In this document: piece by piece, positions 1-7,923 of the stretch
Position numbering within the stretch: position 1 is the stretch's first letter
How the letters are laid out: each line of letters starts with the position of its first letter
From: Brevibacillus_C sp046036945
GTDB lineage: Bacteria > Bacillota > Bacilli > Brevibacillales > Brevibacillaceae
NCBI RefSeq assembly: GCF_046036945.1
Contig: NZ_JBJQOQ010000023.1
Location: 1 to 64,000, forward strand
Direction of reading: 5' to 3'
DNA length: 64,000 nt
Made by a program: the position numbers and the translations under genes
Notes under the pieces: generated by a model
Told to the model about the DNA's origin: nothing
Seen by the model: only the letters and a program-made list of their open reading frames with translations
The model's database searches: none

Positions 1-367
1 TGAATAGGCTATCCAGAAAATGATAGTCGATTAAAGGATTTTCCTCAGACGGCAAGACGAATTCATTGCATCGAATCTCTTTTCGTTGTTCCATAGGTTT
101 TTGCTGTTCCTTTTCCACTTTTAACCGATAGGCTTGGCGTTGTCGTTCGTTCATCGCGTCGATATGTAGATGGATCTTGTTCAGTACTTATTTTTGCAGG
201 GGTTTCAGGGGTTTTTGTTGACGGAGTGCAGAGTAAAATTGTATGATATAAAAATTTGTAGTGTTATATAAATGCTTAGCTTGTTGACACATCTGTTTAC
301 AATAAGGAGAGAAGCGAGGCCGTTTGTTGATGCAGATTTGAAACGTATTGTAGTGATGATCGGACAT
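1..367 (-). pseudogene. tnpB: tnpB-like gene (RNA-guided nuclease family), N-terminal part with an internal stop
   Basis: The minus strand starts with ATG at 367 behind a strong ribosome site (GGGGGAGGTG, 371-381). The first 59 residues have the look of an IS1341-type TnpB N-terminus: MSDHHYNTF, then RPRFSPYCKQMCQQAKHLYN. Codon 60 is TAA (188-190). The same frame continues after it without a shift (VLNKIHLHIDAMNERQ, then RCNEFVLPSEENPL) to the window edge, as expected from a GAA-to-TAA change. TnpB cuts DNA guided by an omega RNA from the element's other end, and here the catalytic RuvC part lies outside the window. Family assignment is by recall of typical TnpB sequence. Whether any product is made by reinitiation at ATG 154 is unknown. 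Confidence 0.65.
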
Positions 368-433
368 GAATTCACCTCCCCCCTAGCTTCCTGTGGCGCT
401 TGAAGAGGGAGTCCTCTCGGTGGGTATGATAGA
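1..433 (-). mobile_element. Left end of an IS200/IS605 (IS1341-type) element
   Basis: The element runs off the left edge. Its only visible gene is a tnpB start on the minus strand, and about 65 bases of GC-rich, hairpin-prone sequence between that start and position 433 fit the transposon end. The other boundary is the amine oxidase coding sequence, whose frame is open back through 422-433, so the exact junction cannot be fixed. No tnpA is visible. Members of this family insert as single strands next to a short target and leave no target duplication, so none was expected. Confidence 0.6.
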
Positions 434-742
434 ATGGCAAAAACACCAGTTTTGCAGGATATGTTGATAGCATACACTGGGATTACAACGAAGTGGAACG
501 GCAAGGCAACCGTCGATTACTGGGCGGGCTACAAGTGGACCAGAGGTTCATACGGCTATTATCGCGTCGGTCAGTATACGAAGTTCTTCGGCGCCGAAGG
601 TGAGCGGGAAGGCAATTGTTTTTTCTGCGGAGAGCACACTTCAATCGATCACCAGGGATATCTGAATGGCGCTGTCGAGACAGGCCAGCGGGCAGCAAAG
701 GAAATACTGGCTGACTTAAAAGCGGAAGCAAAGAGAAAATGA
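434..742 (+). pseudogene. C-terminal stump of a flavin monoamine oxidase
   Basis: The 102 residues contain the conserved C-terminal FAD and substrate region of flavin amine oxidases: a Trp-rich stretch WTRGSYGYYRVGQYTKF, then GAEGEREGNCFFCGEHTS and DHQGYLNGAVETGQRAAKEI. Family members run to about 450-500 residues with a Rossmann FAD motif at the N-terminus, and all of that is missing. The upstream sequence is the end of a TnpB element, so the gene was probably cut by the insertion. An ATG exists at 434 but has no clear ribosome site. The fragment cannot fold as a full oxidase. Confidence 0.75.
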
Positions 743-765
743 TGGACAACCTGTAACCCTTGGGA

Positions 766-817
766 CCCCGGTCACCCCTTTTCGGCCATATGAAAGGGGG
801 GAACGGGGATTTTTTTG
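766..817 (+). terminator. Rho-independent terminator after the amine oxidase stump
   Basis: CCCCG...CACCCCTTTTC pairs with GAAAGGGGGG..CGGGG around a short loop, followed by ATTTTTTT (809-817). It still marks the end of the old amine oxidase transcript. Confidence 0.75.
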
Positions 818-904
818 TCGAATAGGGATTATATCGGAAGGAAAGCGAAAAATAAGGAAGAAAATGGGCAACAATAAAAAACAGCAACGTACCCGGAGAT
901 GAAC

Positions 905-3052
905 ATGAAAAAGATAGGGATGATCTTTACACAGGATTGCAGAAATATTGTAACGAATTGGGTGGCGGCCGTCGTTATTCTCGGGCTGGTCTTCTTGCCT
1001 TCGCTCTACGCCTGGTTTAACATTGAAGCCTCCTGGGATCCCTACGGACAAACGGGAGGTCTCATGGTTGCCGTCGTCAATCAGGACAAAGGAACAACCC
1101 TGCGAGGCACTCCGATCAACATCGGGAATGAGATTCAATCCTCCTTGAAGGAAAACAAGAATATCGGATGGATTTTCGTAGATGAGCAACAGGCGATGCA
1201 GGGGGTGATGCATGGAGATTATTATGCAAGCATCCTGATCCCTGTTGACTTTTCGGAAAAAATCGGGACTGTGCTAACTCATAACCCCCAGAAGGCGGAG
1301 ATCATCTACACCGTCAACGAAAAAATCAATGCGATCGCCCCGAAGATTACAGCCAAAGGTGCAAGCGGCATTGTGGAAGAAGTCAGCCGCAACTTTGTCA
1401 AAACGGCGAATGGGACTATTTTTTCTATTTTTAATGAGATCGGGATCGGCTTGGAATCGCAGCGGCCCACCATTGAAAGGGTGAGGGATCTGGTATTCAA
1501 GCTGGAGTCGACGATTCCCGAAATAGAGCGAATCACCACGGTTGCCTTGGACGATACGAAGAAAGCGAATGAAATCATCCATACAGCACAGGCCAATCTT
1601 CCTATCGTGACGCAGCTGGCTGTCGACGGACAACACTTCACCGAGCGATTGGGCCAATTTCTTGACCAGAGCTCAGAGGCGCTGACCGAGATCGCTCCCA
1701 ATGTCAAGCAAAATCTCGTGTTGCTGCAGCAAACCGCGATAGCTGCAGAGCAGCTGACAGCGATGCTGCAGGATGTCAAAATCGACTCTGCTATTCTGAC
1801 TTCGGCGCTGGACAGGACTGCCCGCCATCTGACGATTGCAATCGATGCGACAGGGAGGCTGCTGTCGCTGTTTGACCGCTTGAATCAGCTTACAGGGGGA
1901 AACAATCTCGCTTTCGTGATAGATAAGCTGGAACGAATCAACGGCAATCTGCAGCAGCAATTGTCTGTCGTCAGCACGCTGCAAGATGTGGTCAACCGAG
2001 GCGAACGTCCGGCAGATGAAGTGATCGATCACCTCCATCAGCTGTCGAAGGATGCTTCCGCAGTGATCGGGGATCTATTGGATCGGTTTGACGACGAGGT
2101 ATTGCCCCGCATCCAAGACGGGGTGGAGCGGGCGAAAGCCTCAGCGCACAACGCTTACGACGTACTGACAGACTCGCTTCACAAGATACCCGATGTGCAG
2201 CAGCTGCTGCAGGATGCCGCAAAAGGTCTGACAATCGGCAATCAGGAACTGCTCGCGATCCAGAAGAATTTGCCCGCGATCAAGGCGAACATCACCAGTC
2301 TGGCTGATCTGATCCGCACGCTGGAGAAAGAAGGAACGCTCGACCAACTGATCAATCTGCTGAAAAACAATGTCCAAAAAGAGAGTGAATTTTTCTCCGA
2401 ACCGGTTCTCTTGAAAGAAAACAAGCTGTTTCCCATCCCCAATTACGGGTCCGCCATGTCGCCGTTCTTTACGACCCTGTCACTGTGGGTAGGCGCGCTG
2501 CTGCTCGTGTCCCTGCTTACGGTGGAAGTGCATGATCGGGCAGGTTACCACAGCTACCAGATTTACTTTGGACGCTACCTGACGTTTTTGACCTTGGCGG
2601 TTTTGCAATCACTGATGGTCACGCTGGGCGACATCTGGATTCTGGGAACGTATGTCGTGGACAAACTTTGGTTCGTGCTCTTCGGCATGCTCATCAGCGC
2701 GGTCTTTATGCTCATGGTCTACACGCTGGTATCGGTATTTGGAAATGTCGGCAAAGCGATGGCGATTGTCCTCCTGGTGCTGCAGCTCGCCGGTTCCGGC
2801 GGCACCTTTCCGATTCAGGTGACGCCTCCGTTTTTCCAAGCCATTCACCCCCTGCTGCCGTTTACTTACGCGATCAGCATGATGCGGGAAGCGGTGGGGG
2901 GAATGCTCTGGGATATCGTCGGGAAAGACCTGTTGGTGATGGGAGTCTATGTGGCAGTGACGCTCATCATCGGACTGGCCTTGAAGAGGCACATCAATCG
3001 CGTCACCGAACCGCTGATGCAGAAGGCGAAAGAGAGCAAGCTGATCCATTAA
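905..3052 (+). CDS. YhgE/Pip-family membrane protein (ABC-2 permease fold)
   Basis: This 715-residue membrane protein belongs to the YhgE/Pip family, related to phage infection protein and to the scaffold proteins of type VII secretion loci. One N-terminal membrane segment (about residues 17-38) is followed by the family motif LPSLYAWFNIEASWDPYG. A long extracellular region of about 450 residues contains coiled-coil-like and repeated helical segments. At least five C-terminal membrane helices have the ABC-2 type arrangement. ATG 905 is preferred because GGAG at 895-898 sits six bases before it but directly abuts the alternative ATG at 899. Homologues in Bacillus influence phage adsorption and secretion, but the role here is unknown. 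The next gene starts 15 bases downstream, so the two are probably co-transcribed. Confidence 0.88.
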   Translation: MKKIGMIFTQDCRNIVTNWVAAVVILGLVFLPSLYAWFNIEASWDPYGQTGGLMVAVVNQDKGTTLRGTPINIGNEIQSSLKENKNIGWIFVDEQQAMQGVMHGDYYASILIPVDFSEKIGTVLTHNPQKAEIIYTVNEKINAIAPKITAKGASGIVEEVSRNFVKTANGTIFSIFNEIGIGLESQRPTIERVRDLVFKLESTIPEIERITTVALDDTKKANEIIHTAQANLPIVTQLAVDGQHFTERLGQFLDQSSEALTEIAPNVKQNLVLLQQTAIAAEQLTAMLQDVKIDSAILTSALDRTARHLTIAIDATGRLLSLFDRLNQLTGGNNLAFVIDKLERINGNLQQQLSVVSTLQDVVNRGERPADEVIDHLHQLSKDASAVIGDLLDRFDDEVLPRIQDGVERAKASAHNAYDVLTDSLHKIPDVQQLLQDAAKGLTIGNQELLAIQKNLPAIKANITSLADLIRTLEKEGTLDQLINLLKNNVQKESEFFSEPVLLKENKLFPIPNYGSAMSPFFTTLSLWVGALLLVSLLTVEVHDRAGYHSYQIYFGRYLTFLTLAVLQSLMVTLGDIWILGTYVVDKLWFVLFGMLISAVFMLMVYTLVSVFGNVGKAMAIVLLVLQLAGSGGTFPIQVTPPFFQAIHPLLPFTYAISMMREAVGGMLWDIVGKDLLVMGVYVAVTLIIGLALKRHINRVTEPLMQKAKESKLIH

Positions 3053-3066
3053 AAGGGGAGGGGAAG

Positions 3067-3915
3067 ATGCTGCACATGCTATGTCTCGTACATTTGATCA
3101 TGGGCTCTATGATCGCGGTTGCCGGCTTTCACCAAGCAATCCAGACGGACGTAATGCTGGTGCGAATGACGCAATCACTGGAAGTGACTAACCCGCCGAA
3201 ACCGACTGTTTTTCCGGATTTCCCCGAGAAGGTACTGCTGCGTTTTCACCCGGTAGAATCGAGTCAGTGGAGACAGGACTTGTCAACAGATCGGTGGGAA
3301 AAGAAAAAAACGCTTCGTTTCGGTAAGATTGCTGGGACTCCTGTCACCGTAGACCTCTATCTGGAGCCAAGCGAAGGAGGGAATATGCCTGAGCGCATTC
3401 ACGGCATCTTGCGCTTTCAAAAGCAAAGCATCATCTTCTACGAATTGGGTTTTCATTTAGAAGACATCGAGACACATATGATCGGGCAGACATTTGCGGC
3501 GAAAGACGGCAAGCGGATCCTGCTCGGCGGGGTAGGATCCACTCACACCGGGTTTGAATATATCATGTACGATCTCTCTTCTCGGGCCTGGTCAAGCTTC
3601 CACAGTTTTGGCGTTCCTCTGCTGACCGGCGGAAGCGGGAAAGACTCTGCGGAAATTATCCTCCAATCTCCAGCCGTGCACTTGACCTGGGAGAATGTGG
3701 AGATCCTTCGCTGGAAAAGCGACCGTTTTGAGCTTGCCAGCGTCAACGATTCCATGGAAAACAGCCTGCGGGCCAAACAAGCGGATACGGTTCGGCTGTC
3801 ATCTGTTTATTTGGCTGACAACAGGTATCTGGTCATAACGATACAGGATGGTCCAGAGACGCCGGCGCCTTCAGCGCGTTACGCGCTTCGTGGGGATCTG
3901 CTGCTAAAACAGTAA
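3067..3915 (+). CDS. Unknown exported protein
   Basis: The product has 282 residues and no family I recognise. The start ATG 3067 follows AGGGGAGGGG at a good distance. Longer upstream reading in the same frame is only the shadow of the preceding gene. The first 25 residues (MLHMLCLVHLIMGSMIAVAGF) form a hydrophobic stretch without a strong positive charge, so it may be an uncleaved anchor or an atypical signal peptide. The remainder is mixed polar and beta-rich with no Cys cluster, repeats or catalytic motif. It follows the YhgE/Pip gene by 14 bases, suggesting it is an extracytoplasmic partner of that protein or merely co-expressed. Confidence 0.7.
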   Translation: MLHMLCLVHLIMGSMIAVAGFHQAIQTDVMLVRMTQSLEVTNPPKPTVFPDFPEKVLLRFHPVESSQWRQDLSTDRWEKKKTLRFGKIAGTPVTVDLYLEPSEGGNMPERIHGILRFQKQSIIFYELGFHLEDIETHMIGQTFAAKDGKRILLGGVGSTHTGFEYIMYDLSSRAWSSFHSFGVPLLTGGSGKDSAEIILQSPAVHLTWENVEILRWKSDRFELASVNDSMENSLRAKQADTVRLSSVYLADNRYLVITIQDGPETPAPSARYALRGDLLLKQ

Positions 3916-4035
3916 GGGACTTTCTGCGGGCTGGAGAAAGACATTCGACTTTTTGTCATATTCGCGGATGATTATCGTTATACCTGTAGTAGAACCATTG
4001 TGGTTTTTGTTAGAGGGCTAAAGGAGGGATAATCG

Positions 4036-5712
4036 GTGGAACGATCCTGTTTTTTGGACTCCCTGCCATTTCCGATCGTCTTCGTCAGTTCCGGCGGGAT
4101 CATCGAAGATTGCAATCTCCTCTTTGCCAAGCTGATCGAAGGCGCTATTTCCGGCGTTGCGATAGAATCGCTGTTCGAACGATGGGAGGCACTTGATGAC
4201 AGGCTCGTTACAGCCTTCTTCAGAGATCGCTGCTTTCTCCTGTTCGCCAGTGATCCGGGGGACGGAGAACAGGACCGTCACGCATACGTCGTCTTCGACG
4301 GATCTTTCGTGCAGCGAATGCAGCAACAAATCAGCGATTTGGAGCAGGAATTGGATGCAGTGATGGAAATATCCAACGATGTGATCTATATTACCGATCG
4401 GGAAGGCGTCACGCTGAAGACAAATTCGGCCATCCAGCGCTTCACCGGCTACCCCAAGCAGTGCTATATCAACCACAATGTCAAGGATTTGATAGCGCGG
4501 GGACTGATGAAGACATCGATTACGCTGAAAGTCCTCGAGCAGAAGAAGCCGGTGAATTATATCTATACGTCAAGTTATCTCACCGACAACAAGCGTTTTG
4601 CGACGGGCATGCCAATTTTAAACGAAGCGGGCGAGATTGCCAAAGTAATCACGAATGTCCGCGACCTGACCGAGCTCAACCAGTTTTACAATGAATTGAA
4701 AAAAGCGCTGGAGCTGAATCAGCAGTACAGAAAAGAGCTGGAAAAGCTGAAAGCGAAACGGATCGATCCCGATGTCATCGTCAACAGCAGAAGCATGCTT
4801 GAGATATACGATGTAGCCGATCGGATCGCCGACGTTGACGCCACGGTATTGATCCTCGGGGAAACCGGGGCAGGCAAGGACGTCTTGGCCAGGCATATCT
4901 ACCGTGTCAGCTGCCGGAGCGAGCAAGGCGAGTTTATTAAAATCAACTGCGGCGCCATTCCCCATGATCTGTTGGAATCGGAGCTGTTCGGCTACGAAGC
5001 GGGCGCGTTCACGGGCGCCAGCCGGACGGGAAAGCCCGGACTGTTCGAGCTTGCCCACCAAGGCGTCCTGTTTCTCGACGAGGTGGGCGAACTGCCGCTT
5101 CCCTTACAGGTAAAGCTGCTGCGGGTTCTGCAGGAGAAGCAGATTCAGCGGATCGGAGCAACGAAGCCAAAAGACATCGATGTGAGACTGATCGCCGCGA
5201 CGAATCGCGATCTCAAACAGATGGTGAAGCAGGGCTCGTTCCGCGAGGACTTGTACTACCGGCTCAATGTCATCCCGCTCTTTATCCCTCCGCTGCGAGA
5301 GCGAAAAGAGGATATCCTGCCTCTCGTCCGTTCCGTGCTCCATAAGCTGAACAGACAGTACAACACCGCGAAAAAACTGGATCGAGCGGTAGAGAGCTTT
5401 TTCTATCAATACGCTTGGCCGGGCAATGTCCGGGAGCTGACCAACCTGATCGAGCGGCTGATCTTGACGGTCCCGTCAGACGTAATTGGCTTGGCAGACC
5501 TGCCCACCGAGTACCGGGAGCAGGATGAGCCGGGATCGGCAGCGGCTTCTGCCCATACCAAAGTGATGACCTTAAAGGAAGCGGCCGAGATCGCGGAGCG
5601 GGAGATACTCGCCATCGCGATGCGGAAGTACAACAGCACCTATAAGATGGCGGAAGAGCTGGGAACCAGCCAGGCTACGATCGTGAGAAAATTGAAAAAA
5701 TACAAGTTGTAA
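4036..5712 (+). CDS. Sigma-54-dependent activator with PAS sensor (RocR/PrdR type)
   Basis: This 558-residue bacterial enhancer-binding protein starts at GTG 4036 behind AAGGAGGGA. It contains an N-terminal sensory part with a PAS domain (about residues 100-220, DVIYITDREGV, then FTGYP), a short coiled linker and an AAA+ domain. The AAA+ domain has Walker A GETGAGKD, the sigma-54 contact loop GAFTGA, Walker B VLFLDEVGELP and the arginine-finger region REDLYYRLNVIPL. A Fis-type helix-turn-helix closes the protein (TYKMAEELGTSQATIVRKLKKYKL). The intact GAFTGA loop means it should open sigma-54 promoters by ATP hydrolysis. A matching sigma-54 promoter lies 340 bases downstream, before the acyl-CoA operon, which is its likely target. 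The ligand sensed by the PAS domain is unknown. Confidence 0.93.
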   Translation: MERSCFLDSLPFPIVFVSSGGIIEDCNLLFAKLIEGAISGVAIESLFERWEALDDRLVTAFFRDRCFLLFASDPGDGEQDRHAYVVFDGSFVQRMQQQISDLEQELDAVMEISNDVIYITDREGVTLKTNSAIQRFTGYPKQCYINHNVKDLIARGLMKTSITLKVLEQKKPVNYIYTSSYLTDNKRFATGMPILNEAGEIAKVITNVRDLTELNQFYNELKKALELNQQYRKELEKLKAKRIDPDVIVNSRSMLEIYDVADRIADVDATVLILGETGAGKDVLARHIYRVSCRSEQGEFIKINCGAIPHDLLESELFGYEAGAFTGASRTGKPGLFELAHQGVLFLDEVGELPLPLQVKLLRVLQEKQIQRIGATKPKDIDVRLIAATNRDLKQMVKQGSFREDLYYRLNVIPLFIPPLRERKEDILPLVRSVLHKLNRQYNTAKKLDRAVESFFYQYAWPGNVRELTNLIERLILTVPSDVIGLADLPTEYREQDEPGSAAASAHTKVMTLKEAAEIAEREILAIAMRKYNSTYKMAEELGTSQATIVRKLKKYKL

Positions 5713-5727
5713 TTTGGGGGGAAAGCG

Positions 5728-5910
5728 ATGGACATACGCAATGTAACCTATGGAAAAGTGATCTCCGTCATAGATGAGTGGTGGGGAAGGAGACGGAAGG
5801 GGACAATCACGCGTTCGCTTCGTGAAGGTAATCAAGTAATCATGGATAAGATGAACTCAGACACTGCAGTTGTGCAGTGTCTGTTTTTTTGGGTGCACAG
5901 CGGGAAGTGA
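5728..5910 (+). pseudogene. GNAT acetyltransferase remnant (N-terminal start only)
   Basis: The frame opens with a good ribosome site (GGGGGGAAAG) and reads MDIRNVTYGKVISVIDEWWGRR, which matches the typical beginning of small GNAT acetyltransferases. The similarity then ends, and the frame runs through a terminator hairpin at 5858-5890 to a stop. Only about 22 residues of a roughly 160-residue family are recognisable, so the gene is a stump. It may still be translated as a short peptide. The family assignment rests on one short motif. Confidence 0.5.
5858..5890 (+). terminator. Strong Rho-independent terminator
   Basis: A perfect 11-base-pair stem (CAGACACTGCA / TGCAGTGTCTG) with a four-base loop is followed by seven T residues. 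It ends transcription of the sigma-54 activator gene before the sigma-54 operon begins. Confidence 0.9.
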
Positions 5911-5937
5911 TACAAAAATGAATTACTGATACAAAAA
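5908..5937 (+). promoter_or_regulatory. Direct repeat, candidate activator (UAS) site
   Basis: TGATACAAAAA occurs twice (5908-5918 and 5927-5937), 19 bases apart, about 115-145 bases before the sigma-54 promoter. That is the distance at which enhancer-binding proteins usually bind. Binding by the product of the 4036 gene is inferred, not shown. Confidence 0.45.
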
Positions 5938-6050
5938 AAACTTGCCTTTCTCCCGCTATCTTGCAGGAGTAAGTCATCCGTGCATCATGCGTGAACTGCA
6001 GCGCTTTGTTCCGGCCGCCGATGACCCGTCGGGACGCTTCCTTTCCTCTA

Positions 6051-6066
6051 TGGTATGCAACTTGCT
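6051..6066 (+). promoter_or_regulatory. Sigma-54 (-24/-12) promoter of the acyl-CoA operon
   Basis: TGGTATGCAACTTGCT matches the consensus TGGCAC-RNNNN-TTGCW at every position except the two C residues of the first element, with GG and GC at the required spacing. Transcription would begin near 6078, just upstream of the ribosome site of the MBL gene. An enhancer-binding protein gene lies directly upstream, which strengthens the call. Confidence 0.82.
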
Positions 6067-6125
6067 AAAACCTTTTGCCAGACGGCGGAGTTCAGCAACA
6101 CCTACAAGGAGAGGGGGAAATCGAC

Positions 6126-7115
6126 ATTGCAAAGATCATTCAAATCAACATCAAAACTCACTTTGCGGAAGGGGATGTAAATGTCTACGTAATATTGGGC
6201 GATCCTGTCACCCTGGTGGATACGGGGCTTCCGACAGAAGAATCCGTACAGCAGCTGCGCGACGGGTTGGCGGCAGTCGGTCTTTCCTTTTCGGATGTGG
6301 GCCAAATCATCGTCACACATATGCATCTCGATCACTGCGGCGGAGTGATGGCGATCCAAAGCGAGGCAGATGTCCCTGTATTTGTTCACGAACGGGCGAA
6401 GACAGTTCTCACTGGGGGCCGCCGCGAGTTTGACCGAACAGAAGCGTTTATGCAGGCGTTTGTCTCGCAGTGCGGAGCTGTCGGTCTTTTGAATCGCAGC
6501 CGGCAGTACCGCGAAGAAGTCTGGAAGCACATCCGCTACCTCAAAAACGGGGATACAGTACTGGCGGGTAGTGACCGATTTCACGTGCTGGAGGTGCCAG
6601 GTCACAGTCAAACCGATCTCTGCCTGTGGAGTCCTGGGACAGGAGACGTATTTGTCGGCGACTACTTGCTGCAGAAGATTTCGGCAAACGCTTTCATCAG
6701 CCCGCCCGAGCCGGGCGATCGTGAACGGCCAAAACCGCTCTTGCAGCTGCGCGATTCACTCAATCGTGCCCGCGATCTGCCGTGGAAAATGATCTATCCC
6801 GGGCATGGCGATCCGTATCTGGGGCATCGCCAGGTGATCAATCAGCGTTTTTTGGAACAGCACGAGCGATGCGAGCAAATCCGGCGGCTCCTGCAAGCCG
6901 GACCGCGGACGGTTTACGAGTTGAGCTGCGCCATGTTTCCCTGGTTGAAGGCGGGGGCCGTCTTCTTGGGCCTGTCGGAGATACAAGGGCATTTGGATCT
7001 GCTGGAGTCGCGGGGCTTGGTGGCCGCCGCCCAGCAGGGCGATGTCATCTTGTACCGGGCTTGTGAGGGGCAGGGCAGCGCCAAGCGGCATTGTGATAAT
7101 CTTTCAGGAGGTTGA
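6126..7115 (+). CDS. MBL-fold metallo-hydrolase with C-terminal winged-helix-like part
   Basis: The product of about 329 residues has the metallo-beta-lactamase signature HMHLDH (about 65-70), a VDTGLP strand before it and a later GHSQTDL and YPGHGDPYLGH, so the two-metal site is complete. The start is unusual. The only well-spaced ribosome site (AAGGAGAGGGGG, 6106-6117) precedes an in-frame ATT at 6126. The upstream TTG at 6075 would lie at or before the transcription start predicted from the sigma-54 promoter. Residues after 250 resemble the helical C-terminal domain of BVU/LACTB2-like hydrolases. It is the first gene of the operon and probably hydrolyses a thioester, lactone or ester intermediate of the pathway. 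Confidence 0.85.
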   Translation: MAKIIQINIKTHFAEGDVNVYVILGDPVTLVDTGLPTEESVQQLRDGLAAVGLSFSDVGQIIVTHMHLDHCGGVMAIQSEADVPVFVHERAKTVLTGGRREFDRTEAFMQAFVSQCGAVGLLNRSRQYREEVWKHIRYLKNGDTVLAGSDRFHVLEVPGHSQTDLCLWSPGTGDVFVGDYLLQKISANAFISPPEPGDRERPKPLLQLRDSLNRARDLPWKMIYPGHGDPYLGHRQVINQRFLEQHERCEQIRRLLQAGPRTVYELSCAMFPWLKAGAVFLGLSEIQGHLDLLESRGLVAAAQQGDVILYRACEGQGSAKRHCDNLSGG

Positions 7116-7120
7116 TGAGG

Positions 7121-7879
7121 ATGAGTCGGTTGGATGGCAGGGCAGCGATTGTCACAGGGGCAGGACGAGGGATCGGCGCCGCTACGGCAAAGCGGTTGGC
7201 CCGGGAAGGAGCGAAGGTTGGCGTATTTGATCTGAAGGAGGAATTCTGCCGCGATACCGTGCAGGCGATTCAAGCGGATGGCGGGGAAGCGGTCGGGATC
7301 GGCTGTGACGTCGCCGATGCCCAGCAGGTGGAGCGGGCTGTAGCGGAAGTGGCGGCACAGTTCGGGCGGGTCGATATCCTGGTGAACAACGCGGGCGTCC
7401 TTCGTGACAATCTCCTGTTCAAAATGTCGGAAGACGACTGGGACACCGTGATGAACATCCACTTAAAGGGAAGCTTTTTGTGCAGCCGGGCCGCACAGAA
7501 GTACATGGTCCAACAGAAATATGGGAAAATCGTCAACACTAGCAGCACCTCCGCACTGGGCAATCGCGGCCAGGCGAACTACTCCGCAGCGAAAGCGGGC
7601 CTGCAGGGTTTTACGAGGACGCTGGCAATCGAGCTGGGGCCCTTTAACATCAATGTAAACGCGGTAGCTCCCGGCTTTATTGTGACAGACATGACCAGAC
7701 AGACGGCAGAACGCGTCGGCGTCGATTTTGCGGAAAACCAGAAGCTTGCAGCCGGGCGCATCCCTCTGAGAAGGGTGGGCCAACCGGAGGATATCGCCAA
7801 TGTCGTGGCCTTTTTGGCCAGCGATGATGCCAGCTATGTCTCCGGTCAGGTGATCTACGTCAACGGAGGAAGTCGTTAA
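7121..7879 (+). CDS. Short-chain dehydrogenase (FabG-like, NAD(P)-dependent)
   Basis: The 252-residue classic SDR has the nucleotide loop TGAGRGIG (12-19), the NNAGV motif, the catalytic Ser in the NTSSTSA segment and YSAAK as the Tyr-Lys pair. It also has the C-terminal YVNGGSR end typical of FabG relatives. ATG 7121 is chosen because AGGAGG (7106-7111) lies nine bases before it. TTG 7112 and ATG 7115 are too close. In this operon it most likely oxidises a 3-hydroxyacyl-CoA formed by the MaoC hydratases. The gene follows the MBL gene by a few bases, so translation is likely coupled. Confidence 0.9.
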   Translation: MSRLDGRAAIVTGAGRGIGAATAKRLAREGAKVGVFDLKEEFCRDTVQAIQADGGEAVGIGCDVADAQQVERAVAEVAAQFGRVDILVNNAGVLRDNLLFKMSEDDWDTVMNIHLKGSFLCSRAAQKYMVQQKYGKIVNTSSTSALGNRGQANYSAAKAGLQGFTRTLAIELGPFNINVNAVAPGFIVTDMTRQTAERVGVDFAENQKLAAGRIPLRRVGQPEDIANVVAFLASDDASYVSGQVIYVNGGSR

Positions 7880-7923
7880 CTTTTATTCCCTTTAAAAACA
7901 TTTATTCCAAAGGAGGCCTGACG

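Noticed and set aside
205..504. Minus-strand frame of 99 residues over the tnpB start
   Set aside because: It runs across the tnpB 5' end in a different frame; the real tnpB frame has a ribosome site and TnpB-like sequence.
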